Shown here in pieces: positions 23,478-32,663 of a DNA stretch of 64,000 nt. The notes under the pieces are model-generated. The model did not search any database. It was not told where the DNA came from and was given only the letters and a program-made list of their open reading frames with translations. Numbering within the stretch: position 1 is the first letter of the stretch; each line of letters begins with the position of its first letter. Origin of the DNA: Diphasiastrum complanatum (Eukaryota; Streptophyta; Lycopodiopsida; Lycopodiales; Lycopodiaceae). The position numbers and the translations under genes are program-made. Where the stretch lies: the NCBI GenBank assembly GCA_029204225.1, contig CM055103.1, positions 57,150,205 through 57,214,204 on the forward strand. Direction: 5' to 3'.

Positions 23478-25040
23478 ATGGCATCAATAGGTGGCATCCT
23501 ATTGAAGGAAAGAAAGGATCTTGAGTGCAATCTTTGTGGCAAGGGAGGATATTTTTTCTCAAGATGCTACAAAAAGAAGACCAGTCCGTCCAAGGAGAAC
23601 CAAAGCAAGGGGGCCGAGGTGAAGGATGGAGCTTCAAGTTCAAAATGCAAATACAAGAAGGACAAGTCCAAGGATGGGTGTTTCCTTTGTGGAAAGGTGA
23701 ATGAGGCTTGGAGTCTCACAAGGACTTGCAAGATTTGTCTTCAAGAGTCCATCACAACACATGTCAAATCTTTTGAAATTTTTCATTTGGAAGTGCATTG
23801 TTTGGTTCAAGATGCAAAGATAGATGTGACTTTCATGAAAGTAACTTGGATTTATTTTATGTCCTTGGAGAGTATTTTGCTTGGAACTTTGGACAAGTTC
23901 AAACTTATTGCTATTATCCAAGAGAAATCAATCAAGAATAAGGAGCTATCACAAAATGAAAATAGTTTGATTTATGCTCTCATGTCATTTTATGAAGAAC
24001 CATTTTGCTTTGAAGAGATTTTTGTATCTCAAAGGTGGATTAAGACAATACTAGTTGAGTCTGATACCTTAAAAGATAGCAAAATATGTTTTCCTTGTAA
24101 GCTTACATTAGTTATGAAGTCAAGGAAATGGAAATATCTTCATAATGTAGGATCTTTTGGTTTCAATAAGGTCATGAATGATATGTCCATTCATAAAGAT
24201 GAAAATTGTAAGTTTTCAATCTTAAAGGCAAGTTGTAAAATTATTATGAGAATAAGTGAAGCATCCAAAGTGGACACTTATATCCATAAGCAAGTAGTTA
24301 GCCTTACTGAGATGGAAATGCCTTTTGATTTCAATTTTAGAAAAATCATGCCAAGTTGTGGTGATTTTTGGACTTATGTTTCTAGCATAAGTAATTTTGA
24401 TAATCATATGAAGTGCATATTGTGTGGTCATAATTGTTGTGATCATTATGAGACATGGAGGTCTCGAATTTCCATCAAGAAGGAGCACCATGAAGAGGAT
24501 CTTAAATAATCATCTCAAGGTTCAAGTGTGCCTAGGATTGAGGAGGAGAGATTTTCTCAAGTTGTGATTCCAATAAGAAACTCAAGAAATATGGTTGATT
24601 CCATGTGGCTCACATTTCAAGGGAAAGAGGAGCATATCTCATGTGGTATACATCTCATACTTACTTCTCTTATGTCATTTGATAAATCAATTTGCTTTAG
24701 TGAGATCATTGCATCTTCAAATTGGAGTAAAGCCATACTAGTTGAGTATGAAGTCTCTCTTGAGAACGTAGATGATGTTCTTAAAAGGTTGAAATTGATT
24801 TTAAATCAATTAGAAAGCAAATGGTTATTTCATCAAATGTATGCTCTTGAGTCATGTAAGAGCAAAAGTGATTTGTTCACTCATAGTTTGAAAATTTGTA
24901 TTCAAGCAAATTGTAAACTCTTTATGAGAGTAAGTGAATTATCTTCTAAAGACACTTATCTCCATAATGAAGTATTTAGCCTCATTGGATCTGATATTAG
25001 CATGGTAAACAAGTATGAAGATATGATGCAAACACTTTGA
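23478..25040 (+). CDS. Element F polyprotein: gag stub, knuckle, two copies of an RT-position module
   Basis: Starts MASIGGILL like other gags here (an upstream in-frame ATG exists at 23403), then jumps to CNLCGKGGYFFSRCYKKK, a CCHC knuckle with Tyr in place of His. A Lys-rich linker and a lone CFLCGK follow. Module copy 1 has ALMSFYEEPFCFEEIFVSQRW (23975 onward) and ASCKIIMRISEASKVDTYI (24228 onward). A single in-frame TAA at 24507-24509 separates copy 2: MVDSMWLTFQGKEEHIS, SLMSFDKSICFSEIIASSNW, QANCKLFMRVSELSSKDTY. The module resembles element N's C-terminus. Its first part resembles the copia connector/RT start (LSSFEEPSNVEDALNSKEW in M), so it may be a far-diverged RT. No YVDD is present. 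Confidence 0.65.
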
Positions 25041-25433
25041 TATTATAGCATGCATAGTCTTGCCAATTTGGATGAGTCTAATTCTCTAGATCATGGTAAC
25101 ATGATGTTAGATCTTTGTGATCCTAATAAATAAAAAAGAAAACTTTATTTTCTCATGGAGGAGCATGCACATGAAGAAGGAGCAAGCCTCAAGGTCAATC
25201 ATCTACATGAAATTTGGAAGGGATCAATTTTGGAGGTGCTAGGATGGTGCAAAGCTCTCAAGCTCATCAAAGATGTCAACATTAAAGAAGCACTATCATG
25301 GATATGGTGATTTCAGATGAACATCAAGCTCATTGGCTGATTTTCACACCTTTTGAACCAGCAAAGACCAATTCATCCCATGGAGTGAAGTTCAAGATCA
25401 TCATGTTTTCCATCAAGCTAGATTTTTGAGGAG
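25041..25433 (+). other. 3' region and PPT of element F
   Basis: After the module frame, degraded sequence ends near 25300 in a codon run reading E-A-L-S-W-I-W-stop, matching E-I-L-S-W-I-W-stop that closes element N's ORF (both around TTATCATGGATATGGTGA). It then continues with GGCTGATTTTCAC (GGCTGATCTTCAC in N). The polypurine tract TTGAGGAG lies at 25426-25433, directly before the 3' LTR. The shared terminus ties F and N to one lineage. Confidence 0.7.
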
Positions 25434-26234
25434 TGTAAAAAATACAAAAATAAGCTTAGTAGAGGCCAAAAATCATGTATATAGGATGATTACACGTGTG
25501 GAGCCTATTCTTACGTGTGAAAATAGTGTACTTGTCATTTAATTCAAGTTCTAGTGGCTAAAAAGGCCAAAAACTAGTTTTCTAGACATATGACACATGG
25601 CATCAATCTATTGATTGCATGAGCCACATCCTTTGGTTATGTGTCATATCCCATGTGTAGAGGACAGCTCACATGTGTGGAATAAGTTGAAGTAGACTAA
25701 TTTTGACTTCTAGAAGATTTCCAAGTAGATCTCCATATAGAAGGAAAATGGACCAAAAGTGCTCAAAATAGAAGGTTTTGTCCAAGTGTCAGTTTTGCAT
25801 GATGAATCATCATATGACAAAGCACATTCACACATGTGGGATCAAAGGGATGATCAGTACCACGAGCTCCCACTTATTGTATATATAGAGCCACATTTGG
25901 CCATAATCAGTGTGAGACACCAATCTTGGTTTTGGAAGCAATTTTGAGTGATTCTGTCCATTTGTCTACATTTGTTTTGATTGTTTTGAGGTTCCTATCA
26001 ATGTGTACTTGATTTTCAGGTTGGAGTCCGTACTCAGACAGTGTTTCACACGTGTGAAACCATAAAGTACACTTACCTTCAATTAATGATTGTTCTTGTT
26101 AGGATTTTGTGTCTAGAATTGATCTAGATTGATCTTAATCTGAAGTAGATTGATAGATCAAGTAATCTGACAACCAATCCCTCTTGAGGATCAGATTAGG
26201 ATCCATTCTTGGTACTTTTTGTACTTTTTCCACA
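25434..26234 (+). repeat. 3' LTR of element F
   Basis: 801 bp, starts TGTAAAAAATAC (one change from TGTGAAAAATGC at each of two sites) and ends TTTTTCCACA. It contains the 18-bp perfect palindrome GTTTCACACGTGTGAAAC at 26043-26060. Confidence 0.92.
26043..26060. promoter_or_regulatory. 18-bp perfect palindrome with G-box core
   Basis: GTTTCACACGTGTGAAAC reads the same on both strands. The 5' copy of this LTR has one change (GTTTCACACGTGTAAAAC near 21658). It lies downstream of the TATA box, within probable transcribed LTR sequence. Confidence 0.5.
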
Positions 26235-26533
26235 TATATTCTTCATTCACAACAATCCATTAAGAATAACTTGAACAAGCTCTCTTTCCTTAATGCTCTC
26301 ATCAATGCTTTCATCCTCAAAATAAAAGTACTTGGACTTTCTTCATTATTTTGCAAACAAGAAAAGATTTGCCTTCTTAGAGTCAACACTCTAGAAATAG
26401 ACTTGGACTCATAAATCTTCTTCAATGAATCCCAAGCCTCACTTGATGAAGTACACTTACCAACTTCCTTGAGAAGCTCGTTGATAACATTCATCTTGAT
26501 CATGTGTAGAACCCTTTTGGCCCTTTTGACCAA
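26235..26533 (-). pseudogene. Gag N-terminal part of element C
   Basis: The reverse frame gives VKRAKRVLHMIKMNVINELLKEVGKCTSSSEAWDSLKKIYESKSISRVLTLRRQIFSCLQNNEESPSTFILRMKAL, almost the same as element H gag. It continues the gag broken off at 21017 after the TATAT duplicate. The first ~45 codons of gag are missing; unrelated repeat DNA starts at about 26526. Confidence 0.88.
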
Positions 26534-27630
26534 TAATCTTATAACATAGGTACAACACTGTAATAGTGCTCATCGGATGGAAAACGTGTTCAAGTTTTCA
26601 GGTTACTTTTTATTATTTCAAAAACTATTGTCGGGTTGGACAATATGTGCTGTCTGTATGTTAAATATATGCTCGAATACTTTAACTAGCGTTAGTTTTT
26701 CTAAACTATAGTTCTCCTGCATATTTTTCCCTTTGAAATGTGCTCCGAGCGGACCCACGTCCTTGAAAATATGTGCAACTGGCACTTGGAATCAGCAGGT
26801 TTCACTTCTCCTTTGTATTTTCAGGTGATGGTGTGAGAGCTTTTCAAACAGTCTAACTTCTTAACTGTAGCTCCAATTGAGATGAACATGGTACCATTAG
26901 AATGACTCGACAAGAGCTTTGCAATGGCACCCCACATGATCTAATTCTGAGTTATAGTTAAAAAGTTATAGGCAGTCAAAGTTTGCTTGAAAATCTCTCA
27001 TCTAAAAAAATATATATTTCAAAAAAATAACCCTAATATCGAATCAGCGCGCACCCTTAGGGAAAACCCCAAGGGCGCACCTTGAAGCGATATTAGGATT
27101 TTGAAATTTTTTTTTTTGAAAAGAGCTCAATGAGAGCTTTGCAACGGCACCAGAATGACCTAATTTTGAGTTACGGTTCAGAAGTTATAGGCAGTCAAAG
27201 TTTTGGCTTCAAAAGTTATAGGCAGTCAAAGTTTTGGTGCCAAAACTTTGACTGCCTATAACTTTTGAACTATAAGTTGGAATTAGATCATTTTAGTGTC
27301 GTTGCAAAGCTTTCATTGAGCTCTTTTCAAACAAACAAAAAAAAAAAACATTTAAAGCGCTAACATTGGTTCAGCACACGCCCTTAGGGTCTGACCGACG
27401 CCAAAACTTTGACTGCCTATAATTTTTGAACTATAAGTCGAAATTAGGTCATTCTGGTGCATGTTAACCATATAAGTTGGGCGGCAGGCAGTTCCGGAAT
27501 CATAAAAAACGAGCATAGATGCTGCCAAAAGTTTTCTTTCTCTTGTTAATCTTTTACTATAGTCAAACTTCTTAAAGGGCCCAGTTTGAATCCATATTTT
27601 CCCTAATTGGAAAACTTGATTTTGGTGTAG
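26534..27630. repeat. Repeat block with fold-back structure inside element C
   Basis: Unrelated to copia coding sequence. It has four full or near-full copies of a ~75-bp module (GAGCTTTGCAA...GGCAGTCAAAGTTT). Two are in plus orientation (about 26913-26985 and 27133-27206) and two inverted (27240-27320 and about 27403-27465), with a half copy at 27210-27237. GC-rich stretches with CCCTTAGGG/AAGGGCGCAC lie at 27035-27080 and 27370-27385. It replaces the start of element C's gag and part of its leader. Confidence 0.7.
27112..27335. repeat. Long inverted repeat (fold-back)
   Basis: The left arm 27112-27207 and right arm 27240-27335 are imperfect reverse complements. The inner 28-bp arms, 27210-27237 and 27240-27267, are exact with a 2-base loop. 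The RNA would form a strong hairpin. It could be a fold-back/MITE-like element or rearranged tandem modules; termini and a TSD were not found. Confidence 0.8.
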
Positions 27631-27714
27631 AATCCTCTCTAGCATGCTCTAGCCTTGATATCCTCACCAAATCATTGATGAATATAATTTTCTCCTTCAT
27701 AATCTGAAACACAA
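27631..27714 (-). other. Leader of element C
   Basis: Matches the leader of element H beside its PBS (TTTTGGTGTAGAATCCTCTC... CACAAGCTTTGATACC), confirming that C and H are the same family. Confidence 0.8.
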
Positions 27715-27726
27715 GCTTTGATACCA
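27715..27726 (-). other. Primer binding site of element C
   Basis: The reverse strand reads TGGTATCAAAGC next to the LTR start at 27727. Confidence 0.9.
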
Positions 27727-28025
27727 TGTGAAAGATTTGGGATCAATTCAGATCCAAATCATCTAAAGATCTTTGATTACAAAACAAGATACTCCACCGA
27801 TCTTGCCAATGTAAAAAAATCAGCATCTACATTCAAAATGAGATGCAAACTCTAATAGAACTTGATCAAACATGTATCAAAACATAAAGATACTATTGCT
27901 ATCCATACAAAACCAGCAAGATACTATATTTCACATGTGTGAATATGAAAATAGCAAATATAGATCATTCTACACATAGAATTGCAAGATATCACAAGTA
28001 TAGTGCATCAATGGATCGTAGAACC
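27727..28025 (-). repeat. 5' LTR of element C, truncated
   Basis: Starts TGTGAAAGATTTGGGATC and follows the LTR consensus to GGATCGTAGAACC, then breaks into host B's integrase. About 350 bp of LTR end are missing compared with element H's 650-bp LTR. Confidence 0.85.
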
Positions 28026-28345
28026 TTAGGCTTCTTTTTGAATAAGACCTCATATGGTGTCCTTCCTTCAAGAGCAAGATGTGGGAGTCTATTGCAAAGA
28101 TAATTTGCACAATTTATAACTTCTCTCCAAAAGTATTTAGGCAAAGATGCTTCAATCCTTATGGCTTTTGCAAACTCACATAAGGACCTATTTTTTTCTC
28201 TTGGCCACTATGTTTTGAGATGATGAGTAAGCACAAAAAAACTCTCTTTTTATGCCTTCTTGCTCATAATAGTCATAGAATTTGTTGGAGATGTACTGGA
28301 TTACCAACTATTGTCTGCATACCTTGGTTTAACATGTCTTGTTTT
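28026..28345 (-). pseudogene. Integrase fragment of element B (right part)
   Basis: Reverse-strand words: ISNKFYDYYEQEGIKREFFCAY, SSQNIVAKRKNRSLCEFAKAIRIEASLPKYFW, NCANYLCNRLPHLALEGRTPYEVLFKKKPK. It is close to element D's integrase. The catalytic Glu position (AERKNR in D) is Lys here (AKRKNR). It belongs to the same element as 6670-7649; about 1 kb between was deleted together with the end of C's LTR. Confidence 0.8.
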
Positions 28346-29070
28346 TTAAAAGATGAAATGGTCGTGGGCTGGAAACTTTTTAATACTTACTTGTGCAAAG
28401 GTCTCCTTTATCATCTTAAACATTATTGCATATGCTTCTCTACTCATGCTAGAAGAATCACTTGCCCCCTGAACCAATGTAGTGTCCAATATTTTTCCAA
28501 CTACATTCATAACGTTATCAGTAACTTAAGCTTTAATCCTTTTCATTTTATTATTGTTTAACATTGATTTCATAGATTTAGAAGACAAAATAGAACCTAG
28601 TGAGATTCCAATGGAAATCTCATCGGCCAAATGGTCTTCAGCAACTAGTGTTGATTTGTATTGCAAACATAATGTTAATAAAAATGTCAGTAGAGATTAG
28701 GACAGTCATAGTATTCACAACAGCATAATCAATAATTCAACAGAAAGTTGACAATAACAAAGCTGGAGATGGCGCGACCCTGGAGATAGAGATGGTGTAG
28801 GATTTATTTTTGAAATGTCACTCCTAATTCGAATTTTTGAGTGTTCCCAACTATTGGGAGGGACTATTTCGACATTTTGAAGATTATACTTTAACTGTGG
28901 TTAATCACCAGTGAAGTTTGATGTAACTAAAGTAAGGTACATTCGTTTTCATGGAAAGTAGTGCAGGCAGATGTGTAAAGAAGTTTTCTGTTGTTATTTT
29001 AATAACTTTATTGTTATTTTTCTCTCCTATATGGCATTTCTTGTAGGGACCTCTTTGCACCCATATTTTC
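28346..29070. other. Gene-free stretch
   Basis: A plus-strand 113-codon frame (28220-28561) overlaps the antisense integrase and has no motif. The segment 28985-29095 weakly resembles 27555-27625 (shared CCATATTTTC.CTAAT and TTGG), possibly a common leader remnant. Confidence 0.45.
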
Positions 29071-29243
29071 TCTAATGAAGATTGGCACGTGAATGATTTG
29101 ATGGGATATTGTTGTAGGTATGGAGGATATACCTTATGCGCCTCAAGAACAATTGAGATATGACAAGAGGGCAAAGAAAGCTTTACATGTGATCAAGATG
29201 AATGTGACTAATGAATTTTCAAAGGAAGTTGTTAAGCGCACAA
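29071..29243 (+). pseudogene. Gag N-terminal piece of element G, left of insertion H
   Basis: Reads DIVVGMEDIPYAPQEQLRYDKRAKKALHVIKMNVTNEFSKEVVKRTT, the same gag family as H (EEIPTTQQDQLRYDKRAKKAL). It breaks exactly at the TSD CACAA (29239-29243) and continues at 34932. The first part of gag is decayed. Confidence 0.88.
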
Positions 29244-29802
29244 TGTGAAAGATTTCAGATCCTTAAGATCCAATCTACTTGAATGATCTTTGGTTAGAAA
29301 GAGAAATACACTACCAATTTCACCAATGTAGAAAAATCAACATCTACACATTATTTGAGATGCAAACACTAATAGAACTTGATCAAACTTGAATGACATG
29401 ATTATGTATTGTTGCTGTCCATACAAAACCAGCAAGCTACCGTATTTCACATGTGTGGATCCAAAAATAGCAAATATAGATCATTCTACACATAGAATTG
29501 CAAGCAATCACCAAGATAGTGCACCAATGGATAGTAGAACCCAAGAGAACCATGTATAAGCATGAAATGAAATAGAGAAGAGAGAAGATGCCTCTCTCCA
29601 CGAGTTACATCCTTTCATAGCAGGTTCAAATCCTATTTGGCCACTTGGCTTTCCCACCAAAATGCTAACCCTACCAATTTTGGGTCTAGATTCAATGTAC
29701 CCAACTTATTCAAATTGAATCTACTCAAACTCGTATTCTATCTTTCCCACACTTTCAAAAAGTGTTTATTCAAATGAAATTTAGACTAATGAACTTTGAA
29801 AA
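29244..29802 (-). repeat. 3' LTR of element H, truncated
   Basis: Begins TGTGAAAG after the CACAA duplicate and matches the 5' LTR up to GAACTTTGAAAA, where it jumps to RNase H sequence. The last ~91 bp of LTR, the PPT and about 25 codons are missing. The junction has short homology (ACTTTGA in both lost and kept sequence). Confidence 0.92.
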
Positions 29803-30302
29803 TGCTTTGGTGAAGATATCAGCTACACATTCCCTTGAAGACACATGTTGAAGCTCCACCTCCTTTGCAATGACTCGCTCCCTTACAAAATGATATTGTA
29901 TCTCAATATGCTTGCTCCTAGCATGAAAGATAGGATTGGATGCCATTCTTTGGGATGATTGATTGTCACAAAAGATGATTGGGCTCTCTGAAAAATCCAG
30001 CAAGTGAAGATCCTTGATCATCCTTTTGATCCATACCATCTCCTTTGTGCAATGTGTAAGAGCTTTGTACTCGGCCTCACTAGATGACAATGAGATAGTG
30101 GCTTGTTTCTTTGACATTCATGATATAGCTCCATCACCTATGTAAACACAATAAGCACTAATGGATTTCCTATCCATTACATCTCCAGCATAGTCTGAAT
30201 CTAAAAATCCAAAAAGATTAGGTGATGATCCCTCATACAATATGCCAAAATCTCGAGTTCCAATGATGTACCTCAAAACTCGCCTTCCTAGCTTCCAATG
30301 CT
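29803..30302 (-). pseudogene. RNase H of element H
   Basis: The reverse strand gives HWKLGRRVLRYIIGTRDFGILYEG, NLFGFLDSDYAGDVMDRKSISAYCVYIGDGAIS, then a stop where Trp is expected (TGA before MSKKQ). It continues SKKQATISLSSSEAEYKALTHCTKEMVWIKRMIKDLHLLDF, IFCDNQSSQRMASNPIFHARSKHIEIQYHFVRERVIAKEVELQHVSSRECVADIFTKAF. The end runs into LTR sequence. The RNase H is otherwise well conserved. Confidence 0.9.
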
Positions 30303-31200
30303 CCTAGCATAGTTTTTGCCAATAGAACTTTGATCCATCATAAGAATGATCTTCTTCCTAAGAATAGATCTCCTTTCAATGATCATGTAATGCTCAAAAT
30401 AGAAACAACCATAATTGATATAGAGAATAGTGTCCACTTGGGATGCTTCACTATTTCTTACATCAATTTTACATATCAAGATGTGACTAGAACACAAAAA
30501 ATCAATTAGAATGTAAATGAAATGATTCCACCATGCTTCCAACTCTGAACTCTCTAGAAAAATACAGCAAACAAACAATAAATGTGAGTGATCAACTTTT
30601 GCTTGCATGTCTCCTCCTCCTTTGTCCTTTGTTGCCTTGTATCCACCATGATACTCCATGAATGAGCCTCCATCTTCATCTTGCCATAAGATGCCATCAT
30701 TACTTGATGACTTGGCCATGAATGAGTGACATAATGAGCCTCCAATAGCTTCATTTCCATCAGCAAAATCAGCCAAGAATGCTAGTACAAATCCAACATC
30801 AAAACAATGCTAACCAATGTAGCTAGTTTTACCATATCTTGACAATTTGCCCACATCCACATGAAATTGCTCAAACATGAGATAGAACAAGTAAAGTAAA
30901 TTTGAACAGCACTTCCTTGCTGCTCCTTTGACCTTACTTGAGTCTTCAATATTCTGTAAAAACAGATCCATAACACCTTTGCCAATTACCTCTCCTTTGA
31001 TGCCCTTGACTAGCTCCAAATTGCCACCTTCCCTTTTGAGTAGTTGAAGCGCTTCGAGATCAACTTCTTGATCTTCAACTTGATCATTAAAGTCATTGAA
31101 CAAACTTTGTTTTCCAGATCCATTACTTGATTTTACAGCAAGATAACATCCATCCACTTGCATAGCTCCATGTACACAAGAAGATCTTCCAAAAGATGTT
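30303..31200 (-). other. Non-RT insert of element H, at the place of the reverse transcriptase
   Basis: Lies between the RT start (EYRSLMKSGT, ends about 31201) and the pre-RNase H sequence (begins about 30302). The upstream part is in frame with integrase, as CYLAVKSSNGSGKQSL, FNDFNDQVEDQEVDLEALQLLK and FLQNIEDSSKVKGAARKCC, up to a stop at 30810. The second frame (30776-30288) has MADFADGNEAIGGSLCHSF, GILWQDEDGGSFMEYHGGY and NSEASQVDTILYINY. The SEASQVDT part (30425-30475 in DNA) matches the F/N module. The rest is unrecognised; it may be captured host sequence or drifted RT. No YVDD is present. Confidence 0.6.
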
Positions 31201-32663
31201 CCACTCTTCATAAGAGATCGATACTCAAGATCCATTGCTTGGATCCACTCCTCTTCTTTCCTTGCTTGATCTACACTTGTAGGCTCATCCAAAGAGGTTA
31301 GGAAAGCAACATAATTTCCAGAAACTACTTGCTTACCCTTTTGATCATATGTGAGCCTTGAAGGTACTTGTCTTTCTCTTGATGTTCTCCTTGGCTTTTG
31401 ACTTGATGAAGGTCCATCATCACCACCATCCAAAGTAGGATCCTTCTCATCAACATCAAGAATGTTAGATCCATCTACTTTACCATAAATCATGCTTGAA
31501 GACACCTTTGGAATGTTTCCCTCATCAAAAATGACATCTCTACCAACAATCACTTTGTTAGTAGAAGGAATGTAAACCTTGTAGGCTTTACTCACCTCAC
31601 TATATCCAACAAAAATACCTCTTCTTGAAGATGGATCTTCCTTGGTCCTATCATCAAGAGTAATGTTGACATAGCATGTGCATCTAAAAGTTCTTAGAAA
31701 GTTGACACTCGGCCTCCTCTTGAATAGCATCTCAAAAGGTGTCCTTCCATCCAAAATAGCACTCGGCCACCTATTGCACAAGAAATTGGCACACAACAAA
31801 GCTTGATTCCAAAATGGTTTGTCAAGATTAGCGCTTAACCTCATAGCTTTAGCACTTTCACATAAAGTCCTATTCTTCCTTTTAGCCACTCCATTTTGTT
31901 GTGGGGTCCTTGATGTTGTATACTCCCTCTTGATCCCATGCTCATCACAAAAGGCCTTGAACTTGTTAGATATGTACTCACCAGCATTGTCACCTCTCAA
32001 GCACTTGATCTTTGTGAAAAATTGGTTCTCCCTTGCATTCTTGAACTTGACAAAGACATCATACACTTCATCCTTGCTCTTTAGTAGATAGATCCAACAA
32101 AATTTACTAAAATCATCAATGAATGTTACATACATCTTAGCTCCACTATTGCTAATTGTAGTAAATCCATGAATATCCGAATGTACAAGTTGAAAAGGCT
32201 TTGTAGATCTAGAAAAAGATCTAGTATAAGGTAGTCTATGTGACTTAGACAAAGCACAAGACTCACAAACATGCTTGTCATTACTTAAGAAATTTGGAAG
32301 ACCAATCACAACCTTCTTCCTTGCCATTACCTCCAATGACTTGAAGTTGAGGTGTCCCATCCTTTTGTGCCAAACCTCTTGAATAGAAATTTGCTCCCTT
32401 GCAACACATCCAACTTGGTTAGCAATAACACAAGCATCAAGTTTGAACAACTTCCCTTGCCTTTTACCTTTTCCAATCAAGACATCCTTCCTTTTGATCA
32501 AACAAGCATCTCCATCAAACTCCACCTTGAGGCCCTTACGTAGCATTTGACTCACACTAAGCAAATTCTTGGTAATAGATGGAATAAACAAGACATCTTC
32601 CAAATGAACATTCCTATTTGTAGAGAGAGAAATAGGAATTGTGTCAATCCCTTTGATGCACAC
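31201..32663 (-). CDS. Pre-integrase and integrase of element H (frame continues into the insert)
   Basis: Part of a 617-codon frame (32663-30810). It starts inside protease (GIDTIPISLSTNRNVHLEDVLFIPSITKNLLSV). The pre-integrase zinc domain is WHKRMGHLNFKSLEVM...CESCALSKSHRLP. Integrase has Asp in HSDIH and Asp in RGDNAGEY, but the third catalytic residue is Lys (NGVAKRKNR, codon at 31881-31883 on the plus strand) instead of Glu, so strand transfer should fail. The C-terminus FLRTFRCTCYVNITLDDR, GYSEVSKAYKVYIPS and the connector RRTSRERQVPSRLTYDQKGKQ are intact. Confidence 0.9.

Larger units (their letters stand above)
21018..26234 (+). mobile_element. Element F: non-autonomous LTR retrotransposon in C's gag
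   Basis: The element is 5217 bp. LTRs are 21018-21812 and 25434-26234, with TSD TATAT at 21013-21017 and 26235-26239 (exact). It has a PBS, a very long leader (1.65 kb), a frame with a nine-residue gag start and a degenerate zinc knuckle, then two copies of an unusual module, and a PPT. Capsid, protease, integrase and a recognisable RT active site are absent. LTRs match those of L (41999) and R (62257), so relatives may have supplied enzymes. Confidence 0.92.
7650..28025 (-). mobile_element. Element C: reverse copia element interrupted by D, E and F
   Basis: Pieces on the reverse strand, read left to right: 3' LTR (7650-7841 and 12784-13148), polypurine tract, RNase H (13159-13616) and RT C-terminus (18876-19248). 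Then come RT N-terminus, integrase pieces and gag (19531-21017), gag N-terminus (26235-26533), leader, PBS and a truncated 5' LTR (27727-28025). Both LTRs begin TGTGAAAGATTTGGGA. Removing D, E and F restores continuous order. The 5' LTR end and the adjoining part of host B are deleted, so no TSD can be read. It is same-family as element H. Confidence 0.85.

Noticed and set aside
23640-24491. Reverse frames of 89-93 codons opposite element F's ORF
   Set aside because: Shadows of the plus-strand frame; no independent motif.
28220-28561. 113-codon plus-strand frame
   Set aside because: Partly antisense to the integrase of element B and without any recognisable domain.
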